A stretch of DNA of 8,909 nucleotides from positions 1-8,909 of the forward strand of contig CACXDE010000354.1 of the NCBI GenBank assembly GCA_902766305.1. Reading direction: 5' to 3'. The stretch comes from an uncultured Ruminococcus sp. (GTDB lineage Bacteria > Bacillota > Clostridia > Oscillospirales > Acutalibacteraceae). Under the pieces are notes generated by a model. The model did no database searches. It was not told where the DNA came from and was given only the letters and a program-made list of their open reading frames with translations. How positions within the stretch are numbered: the stretch's first letter is position 1; each line of letters starts with the position of its first letter. Of the stretch, positions 1 through 5,780 are shown in pieces. Made by a program: the position numbers and the translations under genes.

Positions 1-247
1 AGCTATCGGATGTGTAAGACAAATTGACAAGCTCGGAAGACTGGTGCTTCCTTCAGACATCAGAAAATCACTAAACATTGTTAATGGTGTCGATTCGGTA
101 GAGTTCTTCGTGGATGATGATGCCGTCATTATCAAGAAGTACCGGCCGGCGTGTATTTTCTGTGGCTCTGCAGATAATATTATCAGCTATAAAAACAGTA
201 ATGTCTGTGAGTCGTGCCTGGATGAGCTTAGAAATGGTAAAAAGTAA
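1..247 (+). CDS. AbrB/SpoVT-family transcriptional regulator, 5' end missing
   Basis: This is the last 81 codons of a small DNA-binding regulator; the reading frame enters at base 2 and the start codon lies outside the window. The visible N-terminus, GCVRQIDKLGRLVLPSDIRK, matches the swapped-hairpin AbrB/SpoVT fold, whose members begin with a short run before 'G-x-VR-x-x-D-x-LGR-x-V-x-P' and bind AT-rich promoter DNA as dimers or tetramers. Probably fewer than ten residues are lost. After the fold come two CxxC pairs (codons at 152-163 and 206-217), a putative zinc-binding C-terminal tail seen in many clostridial AbrB homologues. In Firmicutes such proteins are typically transition-state repressors. 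The target here cannot be told. An ATG-less internal start at GTG 44 would cut the fold in half and is not credible. Confidence 0.88.
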   Translation, partial: AIGCVRQIDKLGRLVLPSDIRKSLNIVNGVDSVEFFVDDDAVIIKKYRPACIFCGSADNIISYKNSNVCESCLDELRNGKK

Positions 248-323
248 GGCTTTTGCGGACAGATTGGCTGATGATAAAGATCGGTTTTTTAACTTCCTTC
301 AATTATTTGTTAATTCATAGAAC

Positions 324-388
324 CAAATTCGACCCTAATGGATAATAGAGCGGCGGTCAGCGAACTGGTTTATCTAAAGAACCTTAGC
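324..388 (+). other. Possible structured 3' UTR or small RNA upstream of the terminator
   Basis: Between the abrB-like stop codon and the terminator lie about 140 bases without a gene. The last 65 can form several short stems: CAG/CTG closing a CGAA tetraloop (358-360 with 365-367), GGTTT/GAACC (367-371 with 379-383, sharing one base with the former), and an enclosing CCCTAA with TTAGCGG stem (333-338 with 384-390, one bulged C). The right arm of the outer stem touches the first base of the terminator stem. I do not recognise any known RNA family. The stems are short and could be chance; it may simply be the mRNA tail. Bases 248-323 show nothing I can name. Confidence 0.22.
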
Positions 389-425
389 GGGAGGACAAGT
401 GTGTGCTTGTTCTCCTCCTTTTTTT
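389..425 (+). terminator. Rho-independent terminator after the abrB-like gene
   Basis: GGAGGACAAG (390-399) pairs with CTTGTTCTCC (406-415) as a 10-bp stem with one G-U pair and a six-base loop. Three bases later comes a run of seven T (419-425). This is a textbook intrinsic terminator. It lies 142 bases past the abrB-like stop codon, so the transcript has an unusually long 3' tail, or the terminator belongs to a separate short RNA. Confidence 0.85.
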
Positions 426-433
426 GTTGAAAC

Positions 434-485
434 AGTTGTTAGTTGTAAGTTATAAGTTATAAGTTGTAAGTTGTAAGTAGTTGTA
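434..485 (+). repeat. Heptamer tandem repeat array, AGTTGTA type
   Basis: Six consecutive 7-bp units of the form AGTT(G/A)T(A/T) start at 434, 441, 448, 455, 462 and 469. A three-base slip (476-478) is followed by one more exact unit at 479. It begins nine bases after the terminator T-run. The low sequence drift and the slip point to expansion by replication slippage. No coding role is apparent. Confidence 0.85.
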
Positions 486-501
486 AGCTCAAAGCATTAT
501 G

Positions 502-550
502 AGTGTGGAGTTGATAAAGCTCAGAGTCAGGAGTGCAGAGTTCAGAGCTG
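502..550 (+). repeat. Degenerate heptamer repeat array, AGAGTTC type
   Basis: Seven units of seven bases run from 502 to 550. The clearest are AGAGTCA, GGAGTGC, AGAGTTC and AGAGCTG (from 523); AGTGTGG, AGTTGAT and AAAGCTC (from 502) are weaker. The units share an RGnGT-like core and the same 7-bp period as the neighbouring arrays, but have a different consensus. This array is more diverged than the one at 434-485 and the reading of its first three units is tentative. Confidence 0.55.
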
Positions 551-553
551 TTT

Positions 554-612
554 AACCCCTCCGTCATTTCGCCGCTTGCGTGACGAAATGACACCTCCCC
601 TTTCAGGGGAGG
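554..612. repeat. Palindromic intergenic repeat element (two hairpins)
   Basis: Two adjacent inverted repeats: GTCATTTCG (563-571) with CGAAATGAC (584-592), a perfect 9-bp stem with a 12-base loop, and CCTCCCC (594-600) with GGGGAGG (606-612), a perfect 7-bp stem with a five-base loop. The flank ACCCCTCC (555-562) could also pair with the last GGGGAGG arm, folding the whole element into one structure. Elements of this look (a GTCATTTCG-type palindrome joined to a CCTCCCC hairpin) recur between genes in gut Clostridia, in my recollection, and resemble non-autonomous palindromic repeats. A minus-strand reading frame running through it (757-542) is a translation of repeats, not a gene. Confidence 0.75.
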
Positions 613-699
613 CTTTTGCTGCATCCTTCTTTTGAGACTTTTTGGTATGAGATGTTTTAGTCAGCAAATTCTTAAAGTTACTTTCCCTGCCAGCTTCGC

Positions 700-762
700 A
701 ACTGACAACTGACAACTGAAAACTGTAAACTTCCAACTGACAACTGACGACTTCCAACTTTG
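700..762 (-). repeat. Heptamer tandem repeat array, AACTGAC type, inverted relative to the first
   Basis: Nine units of exactly seven bases run in unbroken phase from 700 to 762. Four are exact AACTGAC (700, 707, 735, 742); the others are AACTGAA, AACTGTA, AACTTCC, GACTTCC and AACTTTG. Read on the minus strand the unit is a rotation of AGTTGTC, so it is nearly the same heptamer as the array at 434-485 in opposite orientation. The two arrays bracket the palindromic element. Bases 613-699, between that element and this array, hold nothing I recognise. Confidence 0.85.
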
Positions 763-787
763 AATAAAAAAATTATGTAATATTCTA

Positions 788-815
788 TTGATTTATCTTT
801 ACTTCGTGATATAAT
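788..815 (+). promoter_or_regulatory. Sigma-A type promoter of the diguanylate cyclase gene
   Basis: A -35 like TTGATT (788-793), a 16-bp spacer and a consensus -10 TATAAT (810-815), with TG one base upstream (807-808) forming an extended -10. Transcription would start near 822. That leaves only about 12 leader bases before the TTG at 834 but about 60 before the ATG at 882, which helps choose the latter as the start codon. Confidence 0.7.
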
Positions 816-818
816 TAT

Positions 819-832
819 AGTATATGTATACT
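819..832. promoter_or_regulatory. Candidate operator: 14-bp palindrome over the transcription start
   Basis: AGTATA (819-824) and TATACT (827-832) form a perfect inverted repeat around a TG centre. It begins three bases after the -10 box and covers the predicted start of transcription, where a dimeric repressor would block initiation. The AT-rich setting raises the chance of a coincidental palindrome. Confidence 0.35.
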
Positions 833-838
833 TTTGGA

Positions 839-884
839 CCGCCGGTTATTTTGCACTGCGGCGGCTAAGGATGGTGCAGGTATG
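839..884 (+). promoter_or_regulatory. Possible pseudoknot leader and ribosome binding site of the cyclase gene
   Basis: Stem 1 is CCGCCG (839-844) with CGGCGG (859-864), six G-C pairs. Its loop bases TTGCACT (851-857) are complementary to GGTGCAG (873-879), with five Watson-Crick pairs flanked by two G-U pairs. Together they make an H-type pseudoknot with a one-base junction. The last loop (865-872) holds AAGGA (867-871), the only plausible Shine-Dalgarno site, ten bases before ATG 882. This is the topology of several small translational riboswitches, but it does not match the preQ1, SAM-II or c-di-GMP consensus as I know them. Formation would hide the start site. If instead translation began at TTG 834 these bases would be coding. 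Confidence 0.35.
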
Positions 885-3800
885 GATTTTAAAACTTATG
901 TACAAAGTGTGGTCGCATCTTATGTTGAAAAAGATGATCAGAATGTTATTTTTATAAAACACTACAATACTATAGATATTTCCAAGGAAGAGATCCTTTC
1001 TGACGTTGAAGATACAGGAAATAAGGTTTTTCTTTATCATGAATATAAAATGCACGATATGCCTGAGGCTTTTGCACCTTTTTTGGGCTGGATCAGGTAC
1101 TGCTATGAAAAATTCTATAAGGAGTCTGTGTCTGCTGCTGATTTTCTGAGGGAAGCTCATGTAAATCCTATGCATATAGAGCCGCTTTCATGCTTTATTA
1201 CGGACGGTATCTGCACGAGGAAAGAGGATGTTCTGAATTTTGAGATAGCTTTTGAGACTGAACGTATTCTTCAGGATCTTACCGGTGTGTTTGAATATAT
1301 ATCCAGGAAGCATTATCTTATTATGATGCTGTCAAAGTTTCACCTCGCACCGCTGAGTACGATACAGTTTTTTAAGATTCTTATGCAGAAAAAAATAAAC
1401 ATCCATGCTATTGTGATGTATAATGACGAATTTAATGTCCTTTCCTATAAAAAATCTGTCTGGGATGATCTTATGCAGAAGGCGGATGATCAGAATCTCC
1501 AGCTTGAATGGGGCAGTCTTGACAGTGAAAGAACTATGGACGTGCAGGATGCGTTCTGGTATGATAACAGCAAAAAGGATGAATATCTTATAAAGATCAT
1601 AAATATGTATCATACGTTTGCGCTTCAGGACGCTTATTATTATATGGGAGATATACTGTACAGAATAGATGAAAAAACTATAAACCTTACTAAGCATGAG
1701 CAGATACCGTTTCTCCAGTATGCAGCGATGATAGATATGAATCTTAAGCGCGTTAATAATGCACTTGTTCTGTGCGATAAGATGCGTGACCTGTTTATCA
1801 ATGAAAAACATGAACCCTATCTGAATTTTATATACTACTATCTGAGTGCCCACGCAAGGCTTATACTGTCCCAGGGTAAGGAGGTTGAGCGGCTGTGCAA
1901 GAAATGTGTAAGTATAGCAAAGCAGATGGGGGACGAATACCTTGTCTGTAAGTCGGAAATATTGCTGTGGCTTTCCTACTGCGGTATATGCAAGGACATC
2001 TTTGAGTACAATTTCTGCAATGAAATAGATATGGACGTTCTGGAAAAGGCGAAAAGATTCGGGTTTACCAATTTTCTTGCATATTTGTATGTTTTTGGCT
2101 TTGAAAATGATCCTGAGGATGTAAGGGCAGTCGCGCTTGGTGAAAAGGAACCGTACTATTTTAATCTGGGAATAGAGATCGGAACTAAGCTTGAAAATGA
2201 TAATTTCCTGCTTAATGCCTATATGAAGAATATTATACTGTATTCACGTGCAGGATACTATAACTATGTCCGCAAGATGTACAAGAAAAGACTTTCGGTT
2301 CTCAGGCGTCCCAATCCTCTGAGAGAGTCGCATATGCTTGCCGGTCTCGGATATAACAGTATTATTCTTGAGGATTATAAAAAAGCAAATGAATATTTAA
2401 AGCAAAGTGTCTGTACCCTTACGGAGCTTGAACAGCCCGACGATGTGGCAAATTCAATGTATAATCTTATGATGAATTACTTTGTCGCCGGTTCATATGA
2501 AAATACGATTATCACAATAGATATTATACTCAAGATGATGAGGGAAATGGGATATCAGAATATCCGCACCTGCAGTAATGTGAAGCTTTATTCCCTTATG
2601 GCAATAAGCTGCTATTATACTAAGGAATATTACAACAGCTACTATTATCTGAGCAAAATAGAGGTAATAGTTGAGCATATGATAAGGGTGCTTCTTGATA
2701 CAAATAAGGGAGTGTGGGATGAGGATCTTACCCTTTACCATATTTTAAAGGCAATGCTTTACAATCACGAGGACAAGACAGAGCTTAGCATAAAAGAGTT
2801 TGAGTTGGCAGGTAAATATTTAAAAAACGCTACGGTTTCCCATTTCTTCACATATCCTTTATATGCACTTGAACAGGCACAGCTGTACAACAAGATAGGT
2901 GAGAAGGAAAAGGCAGAGGCTATAATCCGTGATGCTATAGAATTTTGCGGCAAAGAGGATCTTAATAAGAAGAAAGCAAAGCTTGAATATTATCTTGAAC
3001 ACGGAGAGAGAGACACTGAGTCCGATCTTCCGGAGACAGTTGATCTTCCGATAAAGCATATGTTCCAGATAGCAAGACAGGCAGGCGCTCAGATAAAGCT
3101 TCGTAAAAAAGAGGATGATATCAAGTTCCTTACGGCTTTGCAGGAGACTATAAGCCGTGAAAATATGACGCCGGAGGATCTTTATCAGAATACTGCCGCT
3201 GTTCTGAAAAACAGCTACAACCTTGATGAAATAGTTATACTCAGACGAAAAGACGGGGAAAGATACATTATGTATGATGGTGAAAACTGCCCTGTTGATT
3301 ATGATCAGTCGGATGAGCTTTTTGATTTCTTTAAAGAATATAAGCAGGCTTTCCTGACAAACAGAACGGACAAGAATTTTACCCAGTTCATGCCTGTTAT
3401 GAAATATTTTGATGAAGAAACTATAATGACTATGATCGGTATTCCTATAATGGAGCAGACCGGTACGGAAACGGTATTTCTTGCCAGTGTAAGGATAAAC
3501 CGAAGGACGATAGACGGACGCTTCCTGTTAAGCGGCGATGACCTGATGATATTGAAATTTGCTTTCGGTCAGTACTGCGAAATGATGAGAAGAATAGACA
3601 ACAGGCAGATGATAGAGAATATGAATCACAAACTGGAACAGTCTGCTATTACCGATCATCTGACAGGCATAACAAACAGAAGCGGCTTCAGCAAACAGGT
3701 GGAGCGTGTAATAGCTTTGGACAGTCATATCAGCAATGTCATTTTGTATCTTGATCTTGATAATTTCAAATATTACAATGATACATTCGGACATGAGATA

Positions 3801-4163
3801 GGCGATCTGGTTCTTGTCTGTTTTGCGGAGATGTTCAAAAAGATGACGGGGAGCAAGGGTCTGCCTGTCAGATACGGCGGAGATGAATTTATCATATTGC
3901 TTTATGATCAGACGGAGGACGATGCAGTTGTCCTTGCACAGAATATATACAAGGAAATACAGGACGGTTTCAGGGATGAGATAAGAAGAAAGCTCGGCAA
4001 GCCTATAGAGATACCGGAGAATAAGAAAATATCCTGCTCGATAGGAATTGCGGCATTTTACGGAGGATCAAAGGAATCCTTTGAAAAGGCGCTAAATCAG
4101 GCTGACCAGATGCTCTACTATGTAAAGCGTCACGGCAAATCCACATTCAAAACCTTCAGCTGA
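882..4163 (+). CDS. Diguanylate cyclase with degenerate ATPase-like, TPR-like, GAF-like and GGDEF domains
   Basis: A 1093-residue cytoplasmic sensor protein that should make c-di-GMP from two GTP. I start it at ATG 882, which has AAGGA ten bases upstream; an in-frame TTG at 834 adds 16 residues but has no ribosome site. No signal peptide or membrane segment is seen. Residues 1 to about 220 resemble the ATPase part of STAND/AAA regulators, with a Walker-B-like strand (145-156) lacking its acids and no P-loop. About 240-720 is alpha-helical and TPR-like. About 745-905 looks like a GAF domain, followed by a short helix. The GGDEF domain is 922 to about 1085: D958 for metal, FKYYND (962-967) for guanine binding, and GGDEF at 999-1003, all intact. 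The inhibitory RxxD site is replaced by GSKG (990-993). No terminator follows, so read-through into the next gene is possible. The GGDEF call is firm; the N-terminal domains are inferred from pattern. Confidence 0.93.
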   Translation: MDFKTYVQSVVASYVEKDDQNVIFIKHYNTIDISKEEILSDVEDTGNKVFLYHEYKMHDMPEAFAPFLGWIRYCYEKFYKESVSAADFLREAHVNPMHIEPLSCFITDGICTRKEDVLNFEIAFETERILQDLTGVFEYISRKHYLIMMLSKFHLAPLSTIQFFKILMQKKINIHAIVMYNDEFNVLSYKKSVWDDLMQKADDQNLQLEWGSLDSERTMDVQDAFWYDNSKKDEYLIKIINMYHTFALQDAYYYMGDILYRIDEKTINLTKHEQIPFLQYAAMIDMNLKRVNNALVLCDKMRDLFINEKHEPYLNFIYYYLSAHARLILSQGKEVERLCKKCVSIAKQMGDEYLVCKSEILLWLSYCGICKDIFEYNFCNEIDMDVLEKAKRFGFTNFLAYLYVFGFENDPEDVRAVALGEKEPYYFNLGIEIGTKLENDNFLLNAYMKNIILYSRAGYYNYVRKMYKKRLSVLRRPNPLRESHMLAGLGYNSIILEDYKKANEYLKQSVCTLTELEQPDDVANSMYNLMMNYFVAGSYENTIITIDIILKMMREMGYQNIRTCSNVKLYSLMAISCYYTKEYYNSYYYLSKIEVIVEHMIRVLLDTNKGVWDEDLTLYHILKAMLYNHEDKTELSIKEFELAGKYLKNATVSHFFTYPLYALEQAQLYNKIGEKEKAEAIIRDAIEFCGKEDLNKKKAKLEYYLEHGERDTESDLPETVDLPIKHMFQIARQAGAQIKLRKKEDDIKFLTALQETISRENMTPEDLYQNTAAVLKNSYNLDEIVILRRKDGERYIMYDGENCPVDYDQSDELFDFFKEYKQAFLTNRTDKNFTQFMPVMKYFDEETIMTMIGIPIMEQTGTETVFLASVRINRRTIDGRFLLSGDDLMILKFAFGQYCEMMRRIDNRQMIENMNHKLEQSAITDHLTGITNRSGFSKQVERVIALDSHISNVILYLDLDNFKYYNDTFGHEIGDLVLVCFAEMFKKMTGSKGLPVRYGGDEFIILLYDQTEDDAVVLAQNIYKEIQDGFRDEIRRKLGKPIEIPENKKISCSIGIAAFYGGSKESFEKALNQADQMLYYVKRHGKSTFKTFS

Positions 4164-4164
4164 T

Positions 4165-4203
4165 ATTCCACATACATTCCAAGATCATTCCATATGGATT
4201 CCT
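4165..4203 (+). promoter_or_regulatory. Four phased direct repeats, candidate activator binding array
   Basis: ATTCCA occurs at 4165, 4176 and 4187, and ATTCCT at 4198: four hexamers spaced exactly 11 bp apart, about one helical turn. The five-base spacers differ, so it is not a simple tandem duplication. The array starts two bases after the cyclase stop codon and ends 11 bases before a TATAAT box. Evenly phased direct hexamers are how OmpR/PhoB-type response regulators such as PhoP bind. The protein that would bind here is not in the window. Confidence 0.5.
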
Positions 4204-4214
4204 ATCTTAGTGAA

Positions 4215-4220
4215 TATAAT
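4215..4220 (+). promoter_or_regulatory. -10 box of the lipoprotein gene
   Basis: A consensus TATAAT at 4215-4220 would start transcription near 4227, about 60 bases before the lipoprotein ATG. No -35 hexamer resembling TTGACA is present at 16-18 bp spacing; that position is taken by the phased ATTCC repeats. This is the usual look of a promoter that needs an activator. Confidence 0.45.
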
Positions 4221-4286
4221 ACAGTCATGATAACAAACACCGCAGATGAAAAATAATAACAGCGGTTTATTAAGGGGGATCTTATT

Positions 4287-5621
4287 ATGTTAAAAAAGGC
4301 AATTACAATAATTATTGCAGCAATGATGATCGCATCACTCGCAGCCTGCAACTCAGGTGAAGGTACATCGGACACAGGCAGTAAGGCTGGTTCATCAGCG
4401 GCTTCTGCATCAGCAGCATCTGAAACAGACGGCACAGCATCAGATGATTCGGCAGCAGAGTCAGTTGATTCAGTCTCTGATACTGCTTCTGAGGATAACA
4501 GCAAATCCGAAAGCGTATCCGGTGAAGAGCTGACATACACAGCAAATACTTCCGGTAAGCTTGATACAGCTGATCTGTTCTCAAAACGTGATCTTAAGCA
4601 GACAGCGGATACAGACGGAGCTAAGACAATACAGGCGGCTGACAATAAGACAGAGACTATTACCGAAGAGGGTGTGTATATCCTCACCGGGACGGCTGGG
4701 AATTTCACTTTGAGGGTTGAAGCAGACAGCAAGGCAAAGGTTCAGATAATTCTCCAGAATGCAAATATTACCAATGTCAGCAGTCCGGTAATATATGTTG
4801 TATCAGCGGATAAGTGCTTTGTTACAACGGCTGACGGTGAAAGCAGTCTTTCAGTTACTGGTCAGTTTACGGCTGACGGCACTACAAATACTGACGCAGT
4901 AATTTTCTCAAAGGATGATATTGTTCTCAACGGCACGGGTACACTTAATATAACATCAACAAACGGAAACGCCGTTTCAGGCAAGGACGACATTAAGGTG
5001 ACTGGCGGAACCTATAATATAACCTGCGGCGGTCATGCGTTTGAGGGCAAGGATTCTATCTCAGTATATGACGGAACATTCACTATCAAGGCAACCAAGG
5101 ACGCTTTCCACAGTGAAAACAGCGATGATGATACCAAGGGCAATATCTATATAATGAACGGTACTTATAAGATAGAAGCTGAAAGTGACGGTTTCCATGC
5201 CATTGCAGTTGTACAGATCGACGGCGGCGAAATGGATATAACCTCACGTGAAGGCATAGAGGCTACCTATGTACAGATAAACGGCGGTACGATAAAGATA
5301 ACAGCTTCTGACGATGGTATAAACGGTTCTCAGAAGAGTACATCACTTGGTACTCCTACAATAGAGTTTACAGGCGGTTCAACGACTATAGTTGTCGGAC
5401 AGGGCGATACGGACGCTGTTGACGCAAACGGTGATGTTATAGTAAGCGGCGGCACAATAGATATCACATCTACTGTATCCTCATTCGACTATGACGGAAA
5501 CGCTGTATACAACGGAGGTACTATCATAATAAACGGCGAGCAGGTTGACTCTATACCTGAGCCGGCGATGATGGGCGGTCCCGGCGGCGGAATGGGCGGC
5601 AGAGGCGGATTCATGCAGTAA
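4287..5621 (+). CDS. Secreted lipoprotein, Cthe_2159-family carbohydrate-binding beta-helix
   Basis: A 444-residue lipoprotein. The signal peptide has MLKK, a hydrophobic run and a lipobox LAAC (18-21), so C21 should be lipidated and the protein anchored outside the membrane. Residues 22 to about 80 are a Ser/Ala/Asp/Glu-rich linker. From about 85 on, the chain has beta-helix rungs of the type GG-x-(Y/F/I)-x-I-(T/K), for example TGGTYNITC, NGTYKIEAESDG and NGGTIKITASDDG, with many Asp, Asn and Gly at turns. This is the pattern of the Cthe_2159 (formerly DUF4353) family; the Clostridium thermocellum member is reported to be a beta-helix that binds cellulose and acidic sugars. No catalytic motif is evident. 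The chain ends in a Gly/Met-rich tail, GGPGGGMGGRGG, common in this family. AAGGGGG (4272-4278) sits eight bases before the ATG. It likely helps attach the cell to plant polysaccharide; that is inference. Confidence 0.87.
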   Translation: MLKKAITIIIAAMMIASLAACNSGEGTSDTGSKAGSSAASASAASETDGTASDDSAAESVDSVSDTASEDNSKSESVSGEELTYTANTSGKLDTADLFSKRDLKQTADTDGAKTIQAADNKTETITEEGVYILTGTAGNFTLRVEADSKAKVQIILQNANITNVSSPVIYVVSADKCFVTTADGESSLSVTGQFTADGTTNTDAVIFSKDDIVLNGTGTLNITSTNGNAVSGKDDIKVTGGTYNITCGGHAFEGKDSISVYDGTFTIKATKDAFHSENSDDDTKGNIYIMNGTYKIEAESDGFHAIAVVQIDGGEMDITSREGIEATYVQINGGTIKITASDDGINGSQKSTSLGTPTIEFTGGSTTIVVGQGDTDAVDANGDVIVSGGTIDITSTVSSFDYDGNAVYNGGTIIINGEQVDSIPEPAMMGGPGGGMGGRGGFMQ

Positions 5622-5655
5622 TATCCGGTTTAAAAAAAGAAAATATGATACTCTC

Positions 5656-5694
5656 TCCCAGAATCAGAGCTTGATTTTGGGATAGCAGTTTTTT
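5656..5694 (+). terminator. Intrinsic terminator after the lipoprotein gene
   Basis: TCCCAGAATCA (5656-5666) pairs with TGATTTTGGGA (5672-5682), an 11-bp stem with one G-U pair and a five-base loop. Six bases later come six T (5689-5694). The gap before the T-run is longer than ideal, so termination may be partial, but its place 35 bases after the stop codon fits. Confidence 0.68.
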
Positions 5695-5719
5695 ATAAGA
5701 AATAACGTATTTGTGGTTG

Positions 5720-5748
5720 TTGACTGAATTTTATAAAAATGATATAAT
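5720..5748 (+). promoter_or_regulatory. Near-consensus sigma-A promoter of the helicase gene
   Basis: TTGACT (5720-5725), a 17-bp spacer and TATAAT (5743-5748), with TG at 5740-5741 forming an extended -10. It lies just after the preceding terminator, so the helicase begins its own transcription unit with a start near 5755. The strength of these elements suggests steady expression unless something represses it. I see no clear operator. Confidence 0.82.
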
Positions 5749-5760
5749 CTAAGAAAAATC

Positions 5761-5780
5761 AGGAAGCGGTGATAATTTTG
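5761..5780 (+). promoter_or_regulatory. Ribosome binding site deciding the TTG start of the helicase
   Basis: AGGA (5761-5764) and GGTGAT (5768-5773) are both complementary to the 16S rRNA tail; GGTGAT ends four bases before TTG 5778, which places the core at normal distance. A competitor is GTG 5796 with AAGGA at 5787-5791, four bases upstream. ATG 5814 has no site and would remove the conserved start of the protein. Confidence 0.5.

Noticed and set aside
114..320. Plus-strand 68-codon frame overlapping the abrB-like gene
   Set aside because: It lies out of frame over a clearly coding AbrB segment and has no start signal; its tail runs into non-coding DNA.
542..757. Minus-strand 71-codon open frame through the repeat island
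   Set aside because: It is a translation of the heptamer array and the palindromic element (low-complexity Ser/Val/Gln then an RKRRNDGG stretch). No ribosome site, no promoter.
434..762. CRISPR array
   Set aside because: The repeats are 7 bp, directly abutting, with no unique spacers and no cas genes nearby.
822..884. c-di-GMP (GEMM) riboswitch upstream of the cyclase
   Set aside because: The leader is only about 60 bases and lacks the conserved GEMM core and tetraloop-receptor arrangement.
1332..1853. Minus-strand 173-codon frame inside the cyclase gene
   Set aside because: A shadow of the TPR-like coding region, rich in Ile/His/Phe from the complementary codons, with no start signal.
4239..4266. 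Hairpin ACCGC/GCGGT in the lipoprotein leader
   Set aside because: Only five pairs with an 18-base loop; likely chance.
4202..4732. Minus-strand 176-codon frame opposite the lipoprotein start
   Set aside because: A shadow of the Ser/Ala/Asp-rich linker read backwards; hydrophobic only because of the codon complement.
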